Assembly: GCA_963853835.1 (NCBI GenBank)
Contig: OY970824.1
Coordinates: 2,981,001-3,045,000, forward strand
DNA from: Calendula officinalis
Taxonomy: Eukaryota > Streptophyta > Magnoliopsida > Asterales > Asteraceae
Direction: 5' to 3'
DNA length: 64,000 nucleotides
Positions within the stretch are counted from its first letter, which is position 1, and each line of letters begins with the position of its first letter. This document shows, one piece after another, positions 1 through 11,097 of the stretch. The notes under the pieces were generated by a model. It did not search any database. It worked only from the letters and a program-made list of their open reading frames with translations, and was not told where the DNA came from. Position numbers and translations under genes: made by a program.

Positions 1-2
1 AT

Positions 3-350
3 ATGATGGTGTTGAGTACATCAATTAAGGCACCATTTTCAAGAATCAGCAAGAGTCAACTACTAATCAGTCACTAATTAATAAGAGGTTGATGAAGATG
101 AAGTTAGGGTGGTCTTTTGGTTTGATGGCGGTGGCAATGATGGTGGTGCTTGCGGTGTTGCTGGTTATTCTCCCGTTGTTATTGCCGCCGCTTCCACCGC
201 CTCCACAACTGCTTCTATTGATTCCGGTTGTTGTATTCATGTTTCTTCTTCTTTTCTTAGCTTGTACACCATCTATGGCCCCACCCTAAACGTCCTCGTT
301 TAATCTGTCTAAACCATGCAAATATGCAATGAATCTGGCAGGCAGGCCGA
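3..350 (+). pseudogene. Broken or shortened ARGOS-like (OSR domain) copy
   Basis: Diverged tandem copy of the intact gene at 2843. It begins with the same MMVLSTS residues, but that frame stops at 75-77. The proline/leucine-rich OSR core (LPPLPPPP followed by LLLLIPVVV) is open in another frame from the ATG at 92 to the stop at 287-289, giving 65 residues with two hydrophobic stretches. After that stop, the DNA around 316-340 still resembles the intact copy's C-terminus (AMNLA). The N-terminal third is therefore separated from the core by a stop and a frame change. It is either a pseudogene or a very short OSR protein started at 92. The window edge cuts off its promoter. Confidence 0.65.
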
Positions 351-2449
351 ACACTCCATAAAATAAAATAAAAAAAGAGTTTGAATTTTTTGGATCAGTG
401 TCGTTCTTCATATATAATATAACACACACATGTATCTTTTAATCCTTTTTAATTGTACGATTTAATTAAACTTTTATTAAATAGCTTAGTCTTCGATTTT
501 GATTAATTTGATATATGTTTAATTAGTTTATGTAGTTTATTTTACGTTTTAAGAATTGTAAAACAAGTTTAATTTTTTATATATTATTAATATTTTATAA
601 CCATCCGCTTTACCCTCTGTTTTGGGTGAAGATGCAATGTTCCAAACTTTATCTACATTTTGATTAGTTGTTTTTTCTAATTAAATTCCCATAAAAAATC
701 AGTTAGCTTCATTAAATTTATGACCCGTACGTTCCAATATTGCTCATTGTGGCATAAGCATCATAAGAATAACCTTTTAGCACATCTGGAAATTCTGAAA
801 ATCTTGTGTTTAAGATGCCAAGAAGCCCAACCTTACCACGCTTCACGCTTGTTTATCGGATCATGAATGTATCTTATTTTTTTGGGTCTTTAATAGGATA
901 AATGAGCTATTGTTAATTGGGCTAGTTGGCTTTGTAATCCCAAGCTCGCATAGACCAATTGATGTACTATTTCTCATCCCTCTAGCCCCTTGCTAGGGCG
1001 ATTTTAATTTACATATCCCATTTTCCGTTTTAAAAATTATAGCATCATAAAGAGATCGTATTACTTGATAAACATTTGTTGTATATATTTCGATTATCGT
1101 ATTTAGTATTTTCTTGAAGTGATCCTAGTTTTGGGGTTTGAAAATTTGGAATAAATCTCCTTCCGCTATGTTTTCTGGTAAAACCGTTTGCAAACGCCAA
1201 CACCATCAATACAATATTATTATTTTTATAATGTTAACCCATAACAAACCATAGACCCTCCTAAAAATCCAAACCCATTTCTCTAAAAGACCCATTTATA
1301 AGCCCGTTAAATTCCAATATTTAAACCCGGAATGAATTTTTTAGTTCAGATCAGTTCGGTTTCGGAGTAAGTTCGGGTTTTTCAGCACAAATGTTCACCC
1401 CCTATCCGAGGACCGAAACTGAAAACCGAACCGATTACATGTTTCGGTTCGATTCAGTTTTTAGTTTGATTCGATTTTTTCATCCCAAATACTCACCCCT
1501 AATTAAGATGACCCACCAACTCTTTTGACAATGTCATCGATAACTCCAAGACCATATACTTTGGTTTAAACATAGTTATTCTTTAGACCAGAAGTCAACT
1601 CGAAACATTTCAAAATCGCCATCGAATACGTACAACATGTCAATTAGTCGTATGTACATTTATTCATGTTGATAAGCTCAAAATGTATATAAGTATATTT
1701 TTAGATGGTCGAATTGAAGTGATCAAAGTCATCTAAAATATATTTAAAATCTATCAGAACACTTAATTAAATAAAATCAGATCATAATATAGTTTTGTAA
1801 TTCTTGTAACTTTTAATCAATCAGAAAATTCAATCTCTAATAGGTTTCATTTTTCTTTAGCAGATTTAGTTCGAATTTTCGATCTAAGTCTATTTCTAGC
1901 TGGCTTGTCTCCTCGTCGAATTGCTTTTCTGCTTCAATTTGTATATTTTGATTGGTTAACGCAATTTTCCTTTGATTTTTTCTTCAAGTTTTAGACAAAC
2001 GTTTTTTATTCAACCGAAATGTTTTGACGCATTCTAATATTTAACTCGTTATTCAATTTATTTTACCACATTCGGTACGAATAAGTGATTAAAAAAAATT
2101 ATTTTTGTCTGTATTTGTGATTATTTCATGTGATTACTAATTATTACCACACAAAAAAATGAAGGTAATCTTAATTATTTAGTTATTTTTATTTAAAAAA
2201 AAAAAAAACTGATTCGTATGCCTAAACATTATTTGGACCACATAAAATATATGCATTAGATTGTATTAATGTTTAAAATAAGTAAAGTAAAGCCGCGCTT
2301 CGCTACGCGCGTTCGGAATTACGTTATTTATTGATTTAGTTTTACAGTTATAAAAATTAAAAAATTCTATAACACTTACTTAATTATGTGTATCAAATAA
2401 AACTGCAGGCGAGAAAATCAAATTCCTCTCCTATCTTTTTATTGGAAAA
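301..2449. other. Gene-free AT-rich stretch with MITE debris
   Basis: No coding frame that I can support. Around 1317-1500 there are repeated CGGTTCGG/CCGAACCG-type words and two hAT-like ends (ACCCCTA), probably a degraded hAT MITE. A GC-rich hairpin word (GCGCTTCGCTACGCGC) lies near 2293 in otherwise AT-rich DNA. It resembles transposon termini but has no partner that I can find. Confidence 0.4.
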
Positions 2450-2580
2450 TGATAATGACAGCCCTAAGAGCTGTCATTAAGAAGGCAAAATAATAAAAAA
2501 CAACCCCCTGAATTTTAGGAATATTACTTTTTTAATCAATGTACAAGCTTTTTATGCATGTTAGTGAAATTAACAAAAAC
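2450..2580 (+). mobile_element. Partial copy of a MITE with self-complementary ends
   Basis: The left end carries the TGATAATGACAG start and a near-perfect palindrome (TGACAGCCCTAAGAGCTGTCA with one mismatch). The interior matches the copies at 4326 and 54559 (words AGGAAT, TGTACAAGCTTTTTATGC). The right terminal hairpin is missing, so this copy is truncated. It lies about 240 bases upstream of the ARGOS-like TATA box. Confidence 0.55.
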
Positions 2581-2691
2581 CCTTTTTATTTAAGAAAACC
2601 ACATCATACTTAATTGCGTGCGAGAAAATATTTAGAAATGGTACTCCGTAGATATTTTTGACCTGTTGCAATAATTATTGGTTAATTAATT

Positions 2692-2699
2692 TATATATA
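2692..2699 (+). promoter_or_regulatory. Probable TATA box of the ARGOS-like gene
   Basis: TATATATA about 145 bases before the ATG at 2843, followed by an A/C-rich leader without ATG. Position and composition suit a plant core promoter. No transcript data are available. Confidence 0.45.
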
Positions 2700-2842
2700 C
2701 AGCCCTTATAAATTGCCGAACACCCATAATACATATTCTCTCTTACTTGCTTCATATTTTCAAATTCAATAAAACTCACTGATCAATAAACAAATATATC
2801 GATCTTCCATGCAATTACAACCCGGTTATTACATCAACAAAA

Positions 2843-3199
2843 ATGATGGTTTTGAGTACATCATTCGACCAACGACGCCGTTTCAGTGAAGCATCAAGCG
2901 AAGAAAGACTCACTACCAACTTATCGATGCCTGCAAGAAATCGATACAAGAATAAGACTTTTCCGGCGACGTCCCGGTGGAGTTTCAGTCTGAAAGCATT
3001 AGCGGTGATGGTGTTATTCACGGTGTCTTTAGGGATTCTTCCGTTGGTATTGCCGCCACTTCCGCCACCTCCATCGTTGCTCCTCTTAGTTCCGGTGTTG
3101 ATTATGTCCGTACTTCTTTTCTTGGCTTTTGCGCCGGTCAAACTACCACCGGCGGTTATGCCGGTTGAAAACAATGCCATGAATCTGGCTTGCAAGTAG
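2843..3199 (+). CDS. ARGOS-like organ-size regulator (OSR domain protein)
   Basis: Intronless gene for a 118-residue protein. Residues 1-45 are polar and basic. From about residue 47 there is a hydrophobic segment, then the OSR hallmark LPPLPPPP (about 72-79) and a second hydrophobic segment LLLLVPVLIM, ending in a short polar tail. Two membrane segments joined by a proline-rich turn are diagnostic of the ARGOS/ARL/OSR family. Known members sit mainly at the ER membrane, promote organ growth and reduce ethylene sensitivity. The length fits the family (roughly 90-135 residues). ATG 2843 is chosen because it is the first after a TATA box at 2692 and is conserved in the broken neighbour copy. 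The opposite-strand frame here is a shadow. Confidence 0.82.
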   Translation: MMVLSTSFDQRRRFSEASSEERLTTNLSMPARNRYKNKTFPATSRWSFSLKALAVMVLFTVSLGILPLVLPPLPPPPSLLLLVPVLIMSVLLFLAFAPVKLPPAVMPVENNAMNLACK

Positions 3200-3379
3200 T
3201 CTTTAAAGGCAAAGTTTGAAATTTTTTGGTTCTTTTTGTTGGTCAATACATACATTTCTATAATCATTTCATCTTTATTAACTGCTTTTATATTTTTTAT
3301 TTATGGAGTTAAATTATGTAGCAATGGGTTTCAATTTTCAAATCGATTTGAATGAGTGCAAATTTAGTACATTAAGTTA

Positions 3380-3444
3380 CTTTTAGAGACAACATGTTGT
3401 GGTCTCTAAATGTTTGGTCTCTAAAAGTCACTTTTCTTGTAGTG
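3380..3444 (-). mobile_element. Remnant of a CACTA transposon end
   Basis: The sequence ends in TTTTCTTGTAGTG; its reverse complement, CACTACAAGAAAA, is the usual CACTA (En/Spm) terminal repeat. A short subterminal repeat, TGGTCTCTAAA, occurs just inside. No matching opposite end is seen nearby, so only one terminus survives. Confidence 0.5.
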
Positions 3445-4325
3445 TATCTATAGACATAAAAGTAGAAGAATAATTGCACCTACCAAATAACTTTCGATAC
3501 AATATCAATAAACCCTTAATTTATCAGTATGTATAGGTTGAAAAACTCAAATCAATTTAAAAAACATAGTTGTTTCATTTTTGTTACAATTTTAAATTAA
3601 TTGTAAGTAGACACCGATGTTATCACTTCGATTTGGAGACACCGATGACACAGTGTTGTCTGTCGGTTGTCTACTTCAATTTGGAGACGGATAAAGAGAT
3701 AGAGAGTTAGAGCATTTTTATGTGTGGAATTTATGTATAAAATTAATTGAAAAAATATTATTGGACTGAGTATGTCAGTTGAAATGTTAGTTTGATGTGA
3801 CATTAATTTTTCCATAATAGATATGTCAGTTGAGAATTGAGAGCGGTCTTAGAATATACATTGCACCTAGGATATGGGACCACCTCCAAGCACCCCTTGG
3901 CCCTTGGCTTGGAGGATGAGCATGCTTTCACCACTTGTTTTAGAACTCATTGCATCCTTTACGTCATTATTTATTCTTTTTTTAAGACCTCAATTCATAA
4001 TCATATCGTTTTCATTTGGCAAATTCATAATCATACGATAAGTAAAATGAACCAATACAATGTATCCGTGACTAATTTTGATGTTTTTGAAATGACATTT
4101 TAGATCATACATGTACGTGAATCTAATAACGTTATGTTGTCGAAAGAAAACCTGTCATTTAGTAATATATTGTATTCCTATAAATGGAAAGTTTGATCGA
4201 TCATAGCCTCATGTTCATTTCAATTACTTTAGAAATGTAAAGAGTTTGTATTAAGCAAATTAATAACAGGAAGAACAATTTAAGGAAAGAATTTATAATA
4301 AGGTATTAATAATTGGGTTTTGTTA
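3445..4325. other. Gene-free stretch
   Basis: No supported gene. A short repeat (GACACCGATG with TTTGGAGAC) occurs around 3608-3690. The rest is AT-rich. The open frame at 3837-4103 has no recognisable protein features. Confidence 0.4.
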
Positions 4326-4492
4326 ATGATAGCCCTTAGGCTGTCATTAAGAGGTGATTACGTGCATAAATCGTTTGTACTTTCAGTATTGGGGGTTGAT
4401 TCCTAAAATGCAGGGGGCGGTTATTGATTATTGTACAAGTTTTTGATGCGTGTCTTGACGTGTTAGTGACAGCCCTTAGGGCTGTCATTATC
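4326..4492 (+). mobile_element. MITE with a hairpin at each end
   Basis: The left end is AATGATAGCCCTTAGGCTGTCATT and the right end contains TGACAGCCCTTAGGGCTGTCA. Each end can fold on itself, and the two ends are also inverted repeats of each other. The interior shares TTGTACAAGTTTTTGATGCGTG with the copies at 2450 and 54559. About 167 bp. No coding capacity and no recognised superfamily. Confidence 0.6.
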
Positions 4493-5902
4493 ATTTTCCT
4501 TAATAATTTATATTAAGCAAATTAACTATTCTATTTACATTAATAAAAATAAGATTATTATAACATTTTTAATTATTTATTCTTAAAAAAAATTGTCAAA
4601 AATATAACCGAATACATAAATAATTAAAGGGTTTTTATAACATGTGTCATAGGCACATGTTAACGTGTATTAATTATCATAAAGTTTCCTTAATCGATAT
4701 AAAATGACATTAAAAAGTCATTAATACTTTTGTGGTAAACCAATTATACCTTTACCATATTTAAAAATGAAGTGTTTTATAAATTAAATGAATGAGCATA
4801 AAAGGTATTTAACGTTTGTTATCATATGCTTTAGGGCAAAGATTAGAAAACCCATAATTAAATTAAAAATATAATAGTAACAATTTCTTGAAAAAGTCTA
4901 ATTTTGTGGGAGTATAGAAAACGGCACAGATTTATGAAAGAAAACCATGGTGTTGTGTTTTGAGGGTGTTGAGGCACGTCTGCTTGTAGTTGTACGGTTC
5001 ATGCGTCCAGGTGTCCTTGCATTTTCTTTTCGACCTCCGTACGAAACCTTCCACCAAACTTTTTTTATTATAATAAATTATTTTTTAATTTTAAAATTCA
5101 GTAAAATCTTAAATTTAACGATGTGATATTAAAAGATTTCCCCATTTTTTTTGAAAATTTGATTTCAATCTTTTGACGATTACTTTTCTTTTGATAACTT
5201 GTATACTATTCGGATCTAATTAATACTTCTTTTTTTTTATCGTAGAAATTATTGTCGAATATAGTTTCACCAAAAACATGATTGTGTGAACAAATACCCA
5301 TTTTGTCATCATTCCTAAGTAGATGCTATGGGCATGAATTTAACTTTGCTAAAAGTCAATGGTCAACTTAGAGCATATTTTCAAGGAATGGGAACACCAA
5401 ATGCATGCATTTTACTTTGCCATAGTAGCCTTTTCTTACACAGTGCATGAATCTTTATCAAGTAGTGATGCTTTTTTCAATAGGAGACGGTAGTTGGAAT
5501 GCTCAAAACTGAATTTCATGTGACATGGGTCAATTTTGGATGATACAAATTAGCCACAAAAATATCTATTTATAATCACGGTCATTAATTCAATCAATTT
5601 TAAGCCCTGTTAATAATTTTAAAACGGGTCTCTAAAGTATTTTTTCCCCTAAATAAGTAAAAAATTTCGTCAAATTAAAAGTGTCACTTCAATCCTCAAA
5701 TTATATGTCCGGTTTTTTTTATGGGCCATTAAAAGGATAATATCTTTTATATCCTTCCAAAATTCATAAATTTCACTCTATATCTTTCCAAAACTTACAA
5801 ATTATTTATATATCATTATAAACTTTTTAATTACCTGTATATCTTTCAACCGTTAAAACTCTCATTTATACCGAAACCTATTTGTTATTTAGTAAATCAT
5901 AA
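4493..5902. other. Gene-free AT-rich stretch
   Basis: I see no gene, clear transposon end or RNA gene here. The only notable point is a modestly GC-richer patch at 4960-5040. Confidence 0.35.
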
Positions 5903-6011
5903 TCTATACTACTTTTAAATGGAGCTTGATCATTTCTAAAAGAGGAAGTCTGAATTTCAACCCTTCCATTTTTAGCAATGCCCAAACCCACTTTAAAATC
6001 AAAATTTTAAA

Positions 6012-6084
6012 ATTGCTTCTGCCGAGATTCGAACCCGGGTGGGCAGGTACCCCAGGCAAAGCTTACCACTAGGCTATAAGCAAC
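6012..6084 (-). repeat. tRNA-like module (copy 1)
   Basis: Read on the minus strand: GTTGCTT, then an A-box-like TAGCCTAGTGGTAAG, then a B box GGTTCGAATCTC in a 5-bp T-stem with a TTCGAAT loop, then AAGCAAT pairing with the start. The span is 73 bases. There are three extra bases between the T-arm and the 3' acceptor strand, and no good anticodon arm, so it is tRNA-derived rather than a working tRNA gene. Confidence 0.55.
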
Positions 6085-6159
6085 TTGGTGACTATGTTTC
6101 GTACACTTTCTATACTGACTCTCCCGAACCCATTTCACGTTAAACTTAAAAATTTAAAA

Positions 6160-6235
6160 CCCGCGCTTGCCAAGATTCGAACCCAGGTGGGCAGTTACCC
6201 CAGGCAGGAAGCTTACCACTAGGCTATAGCCTATA
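6160..6235 (-). repeat. tRNA-like module (copy 2)
   Basis: Second copy, 148 bases to the right of copy 1, with the same B box (GGTTCGAATCTTG on the minus strand) and A-box-like region. Copy 2 has small insertions (GCCTATA duplicated near the D-arm). It arose by tandem duplication inside the Helitron fragment. Confidence 0.5.
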
Positions 6236-6718
6236 AGCAACTTGGTGTCTGTGTTTCGTACACTAAATATACTAACTGTACGGAAACGCGTTTGACTATA
6301 TTAAATAAAAACGTTTACCTAATTAATTCCTTCCTTTTATAAACAACAATTTTAAAAGAATATTGATTCGGTATATTAACCTGATTAAATAAGCATGCAA
6401 TTTCGGATTTAAGACATACCAGTTCCTAACTATTCAATTATTAGTTCTATAATAAAGCTTAAATTGGGAAGGAAACTTCATAACGTATGTGTTGACCGAG
6501 ATAACTCCTTAAACTGGGAAGGTAAAATTCACTCCTTAAAATAGCTCCTTAAAATCACGCCTAATTGCTAGACGGTATTAGCTCCGAAATAATTAAATTT
6601 CCATTCAATTCGTCATCAATTTACTCCTTAAAATCACGCCTAATTAAGAGTGAAATCTATACTACTTTATAATGGAGATTAGACATTTCTAATTACGAAA
6701 ATCTGAATTCAAACCTGC

Positions 6719-8662
6719 TGTAACGCCTCAAATTTTTAATACAAAATATTTCCGTAAAATCCTTTTAAATTTAAATCATTTAGAGTATTGTCCCAAAATA
6801 TGGATTTACAAAAACCTTGGTATAAAATAAAAGTCACTAGTGGTGTTACAAAGTATATCATAACCAAAACCAAACGTAAATCCACCTTGCTATCTCTACT
6901 AACCCGTGCGCCTTCACTAGGAAACGCACCTAATCTTTAGCTCCCGAACCTGAGTACATAGCATCACAAACAAACATGGTACGTAAGACAAAATTGTCTT
7001 GTGAGATACATGTGTTTTAGACCCGACATTAATATATAAATGATTACACATACTAAATATATATATATATATAGACATACATATTTATATACTGTGGTTA
7101 CCTCCGCGGTACCCCTAACACATTCATATACATCGATCACCTCCTCGGTAATCCCATCACATTCAATCATAGCCTAATCGACCCGTCAAGTTGTTCGGAA
7201 TGCCTCCAATCCAACGAGACCCCATTTTTGTCCTACTAACCAGAATGCCTCCAGTTCAGTAGAACCCCCTTTGTCACCTTGTCCAAGCAAGGTGACCCAT
7301 CTTATCTCACTAATCAGAATGCCTCCAATTCAGTGAGATCCAACATCGTGTTGGGAGATCGGAATGCCTCCAATCCAACGAGACCCCATTTTTGTCCTAC
7401 TAACCAGAATGCCTCCAGTTCAGTAGAACCCCCTTTGTCACCTTGTCCAAGCAAGGTGACCCATCTTATCTCACTAATCAGAATGCCTCCAATTCAGTGA
7501 GATCCAACATCGTGTTGGGAGATCGGAATGCCTCCAATCCACCAGTTTAAGGATACCATGATAATTCAGAATGCCTCCGAATCTATCATGTACCTGTCCT
7601 ATTTCAAACTACCCGTCTTAATTATTTCATGTGACTATATGTCACATCCATCATCAATACCATAAGACCAACATACAAACTATCCATATACTAGTCTCAC
7701 TTAGTATTCACAAAATCAAGCAACTAGTTAATATAGAGAAATTAAATAACTAGTTTATCATTAATAGTCACATATTAAAAATATTTCTTTACCGCTATGT
7801 ACCCAGTTTTAAAGTTCACATGTACTCACCTTAGCAATAAAATGCTCCAACCGTATTCCTTACGTCAATCTCCTTGCTTCACGATTCGGTCAACCTTCTA
7901 AGATCTCACCAACAGCCTAAAACAATAATCATAAGATTATCAACATCACATACTACTACTATTGTGTTCATCTATCTCTAGATAACACTTATTAACACAT
8001 TTCCCCCAAATATGGTGATTTACCAAACCCTAGGTTTAACCAACCCTTAAGATTCTTACAAATCATAATCATACATTTGTTTCCTTTGATAATACACCAT
8101 CTATTAAGCATATCCATCATTTATATCACCATAATCCATAACCCCATGAACTAGGGTTTCAAACCCTTACATCCAAACACATAGATCTTAAGCTACAAAG
8201 ATCAAAGAGTGAAGATATACCTTTAATCTTCAACTAGGAGTGAAATCTACCAAAGATTTGTGAAGGATTCGACCTCAATCAGCCTCCAAGCTCGGAAATC
8301 GCCAAAGAAGAAGCTAGGGTTTCGATATGGCATCAAATGAGCCAAAACCCGACTTAAAGCTGCTCGACCATAGTTCACGACGCGAACTTTTGCACGCGAA
8401 CTTCGCGATCGGTAACCAATCGTGATCTCCAATCGCCAGATACAACAATCCCTGGAGGGAGTTCACGATCGTGAACTATAGTTCACGCCGTGAACTTCCC
8501 TCGTACAGCAGGGCTGTACTTTTCGGTCTAGGTCTCGACTCGGTTTCGCCCATAACTTTCTCATACGGTCTCCAAACGACACGAAACCAATTCCTACGTT
8601 CTTTAAACGATTTATCCATATTTTTATACATTTTATTTAATACCAAATTTCGGGTCGTTACA
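6719..8662 (-). mobile_element. Solo LTR (1,944 bp, TG...CA, duplication CCTGC)
   Basis: Starts TGTAACGCC and ends GGTCGTTACA, flanked by perfect 5-bp duplications CCTGC at 6714-6718 and 8663-8667; the host Helitron reads through on both sides. Orientation is minus, judged from blocks shared with the LTR at 12137 (the GTACTCAGGTTCGGGAGCTAA block and the AAGACAATTTTGTCTTACG block). It contains a 164-bp tandem repeat and, near its 5' part, repeated GTTCACG/CGTGAAC palindromes. No internal retrotransposon region or second LTR, hence solo. Open frames inside are not genes. Confidence 0.8.
7196..7550. repeat. 164-bp tandem repeat built of GAATGCCTCC subunits
   Basis: Units start at 7196, 7360 and 7524 (CGGAATGCCTCCAATCCA), period exactly 164, with two near-identical full units and one partial. 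Each unit holds shorter subrepeats built around GAATGCCTCCA followed by a CAGT(G)AGA-like word. It lies inside the solo LTR. Confidence 0.8.
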
Positions 8663-8717
8663 CCTGCCGTTTTTGAAAATGTCCAAACAGCGGAACTGAA
8701 AATATTTAAAAATAATA

Positions 8718-8790
8718 GTTGCTACCGAGATTCGAACACGAGTGGGCTCGGTACCTAGGCAGATAACTTACCACTTAACATGGTAGCAAC
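8718..8790 (-). repeat. tRNA-like module with intact acceptor stem
   Basis: On the minus strand 73 bases run from GTTGCTACC to GGTAGCAAC, so the outer 7-bp acceptor stem is perfect (extended by two more pairs). The B box GTTCGAATCTCGG sits in T-arm position directly before the acceptor strand. The A-box region reads TTAAGTGGTAAG. The T stem has one mismatch and the anticodon arm is unclear. It lies close to the 5' end of the host Helitron once the nested LTR is removed. Confidence 0.55.
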
Positions 8791-9068
8791 TTTGGTGACA
8801 AGAGCTCGTAACAACCCTATACTATCGGCCATTTCACGCTTTTTTACATTAAATGATCGAACTAATTGACGATTTACGTTTTAAAATCGTTTTGTGGGGA
8901 AACTCATTAATTGACGGTTAAATAGTTTTAAAAACGTTTTCTACATTAAACGTAGAAACAATTTAAATATACTTATGTACATTAATTGGCGGTTACACAG
9001 CTTTCAAAACGTTTTCTACATTAAACGTATAAACGTTTTCTACATGTTTATATGTACATTAATAGATT

Positions 9069-9247
9069 TAAAAACGTTTTAATTGTCACTTTTAATGTTT
9101 TCTACATTAAACGTTTTTAGAGTATCAACATCTTAATGCAAATTAGTCAAACTTGATTTGTCAATAACGATTTACGTTTTAAAATCGTTTTAAAACTTGA
9201 TTTGTCAATAAATGTGGGAAAAACGTTTAATGACATTTAATATAATA
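9069..9247. repeat. Diverged repeat block (partner at 11250-11560)
   Basis: The block AAAACGTTTTAATTGTCAC ... GAGTATCAACAT ... TTGATTTGTCAATAA is repeated at about 11250-11405 with few changes, and shorter pieces recur to 11560. The copies were tandem before the opposite Helitron inserted between them. The unit also contains inverted AAACGTTT words. Confidence 0.6.
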
Positions 9248-11097
9248 CTAGGTTAAAACCCCCGCAATGCGGCGGGCTGCGAACTACATATTTCAGGTGA
9301 TTAAAAGTCCATTGGTTACATATTTTTATAACGAATACAGTACATAAGCATTAGGACCCAAAATAAGCGATAATCCCTGACAACTATTGGAAAAAATATA
9401 TAAATGTATTGGTTAGATCATAATAGTTAAAATAAAATATGCTTTCGGGACTAATATTATTAGAGATGTAAGAGATTTTAAGTTACATTTGATCTTGGAG
9501 GGAAAGATTAAACGTAATTCTGCCAAATTGTGCGGTAGCGATATGTCGTCTTAGATACTTTACTTTGAAAGACAATGTATCATATTCAATGACAATAATT
9601 GTAAGCTACAGTCAAATTAGCAACATTATTCAACTTTTGGTGCATTGTTTATTATATTAGCAACATCTCTTCTTTTTTTATTCGGCACTGAGTCCGGCAT
9701 TTTATTACCATATCCATTCCATATGATTGGCTAAAAACTTCTTTATCAATACTTTCCTGAAACATTAACATAAATACATAAGCGTAATAGTAAATAATAA
9801 ATTCACTAAGTATTAAGTATTGGCCCAAAATATGCTTACATGCATTATAGAAAAGGGAAAAAACATAACGTCCAAAACATATGCCAGTTTTGATGATTTA
9901 AGTTTTGCAGGGTTTATACAAAATAGCCATATTTCACAGATCCATTTCACGAAAATGGTGTTAAAAATTTGAACGATACAAACAAACTAAAGTTGAATGA
10001 GTTAATGGAGATTGACAAAAAGACAAATTCATTTCCATTACACCATTCACATTATGCAATTCCTACCAAAAACATTAACCAACAATAAATTACATCACCA
10101 GAGTTAAAACCATAAGATAGAAATGACAATTTTGACCAACTTACTTACAATCAGGTCAAAAAACAGGTTTGAATGGGTCAAAATTCAAAATTCAAGAAAT
10201 GTGCTCACATGTGGAACCTAACAAAATTCAAAATTCCCTAATTCACATCATATCAGGATTTCAATACTCATGTATCATAAATCATAATAAAATTCCAATT
10301 ACCGGTAAGCAGGTTCTGATCTTACAAATGTGTGTGTGAGAGAGAAGAGAGATGAAGAGAGATTTAATATGTATACCTTGCTAACCTAGCAGGGTTTGAA
10401 GGTTTCAATTCTTTAGAAATTGAGAAAAACAGTTCACATGAGAAGCATCATAATCATCATTATGTGGATACACACCGATAACAACAACCAAATGCTGGAT
10501 ATATATCACAAAAATATATGATCAAAACTTAATATTAATTCAGCAATCAAACTCAAATATATACCTCGAGGCCGATTCTATTCCAAAACGGCTACAAATT
10601 GCATCCGTTTCATTCGAAGAAGATCGTAAACATCCGTTTCATTCCCTTTAGTATTATGCGTGATTGTCGATGTGAATGGAAGCCCCAAATTGCACAAACT
10701 AGAGGAATTATAAATGGAATTAAATGCGTAATTTATTAGAAATTAGAGGAATTAAAAAGTGAATTAAATTCAAAATTTTAATTTAGGTAGTTGTCTATTA
10801 TGGGTGGCGTTCAGAACATTAAATGTAAAATTTTAATTTAGGTAGTTGTGTTATGGGTTACGTCCAAAATCGCTGTTAATGCTATATGTACATGAGTTAT
10901 CAAAAGGATATCAAAAAACCACATGACCCAGTGGTTATCACGTTGCTTGTTTTCCATCAGGTCTTGGGTTCGAATCTCGGCTAAAGCACTTTTATTTTGA
11001 TTTTAAAGGGTGTTTGGACATTGCTAAAAATGGAAGTGTTGAAAATTCAGACTTCCAGTTTTAGAAATGTCAAGCATGCATTTATAAGTAGTATAGA
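9248..11097 (-). mobile_element. Nested non-autonomous Helitron, opposite orientation
   Basis: On the minus strand it begins A|TCTATACTACTTATAAATGC (right edge 11097). It ends with hairpin GCCCGCCGCATTGCGGGGG, TTTTAAC and CTAG|T (left edge 9248). Its first ~150 bases match the 5' module at 5903, including a tRNA-like stretch at 10926-10985. 1,850 bp, no protein frame. It sits inside the repeat block of the plus-strand Helitron, so it is younger than that host. Confidence 0.72.
10926..10985 (+). repeat. Degenerate tRNA-like module
   Basis: A-box-like TGACCCAGTGGTTATC and B box GGGTTCGAATCTCGGC about 40 bases apart. The orientation relative to the host Helitron is antisense, as in the other three modules. 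The acceptor stem is not conserved. Confidence 0.45.

Larger units (their letters stand above)
5903..6655 (+). mobile_element. Helitron 5' fragment with duplicated tRNA-like module
   Basis: Begins A|TCTATACTACTT, the same 5' terminus as the Helitrons starting at 6656 and 11097 (minus strand). The first ~100 bases match those elements (GGAAGTCTGAATTT, TTTTTAGCAATG, CCAAAC). Two tRNA-like modules follow in antisense, 148 bases apart. No 3' hairpin/CTAG end lies before the next 5' terminus, so the 3' part is missing. Confidence 0.6.

Noticed and set aside
2289..2311. GC-rich hairpin word as a Helitron end
   Set aside because: It forms a stem, but no CTRR|T follows at the right spacing on either strand and no partner terminus was seen.
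2815..3267. Minus-strand frame over the ARGOS-like gene
   Set aside because: It is the antisense shadow of a strongly supported plus-strand gene.
7196..7550. CRISPR-like regular repeats
   Set aside because: The 164-bp units are near-identical throughout with no unique spacers, and they sit inside a plant LTR.
8240..8760. Two open frames around the right edge of the minus-strand solo LTR
   Set aside because: They are inside or cross the LTR boundary, so they cannot be single genes; they contain the GTTCACG repeats.
8718..8790. Functional tRNA gene
   Set aside because: The acceptor stem is perfect, but the T stem has a mismatch and no proper anticodon arm could be folded. It is also repeated inside transposons.
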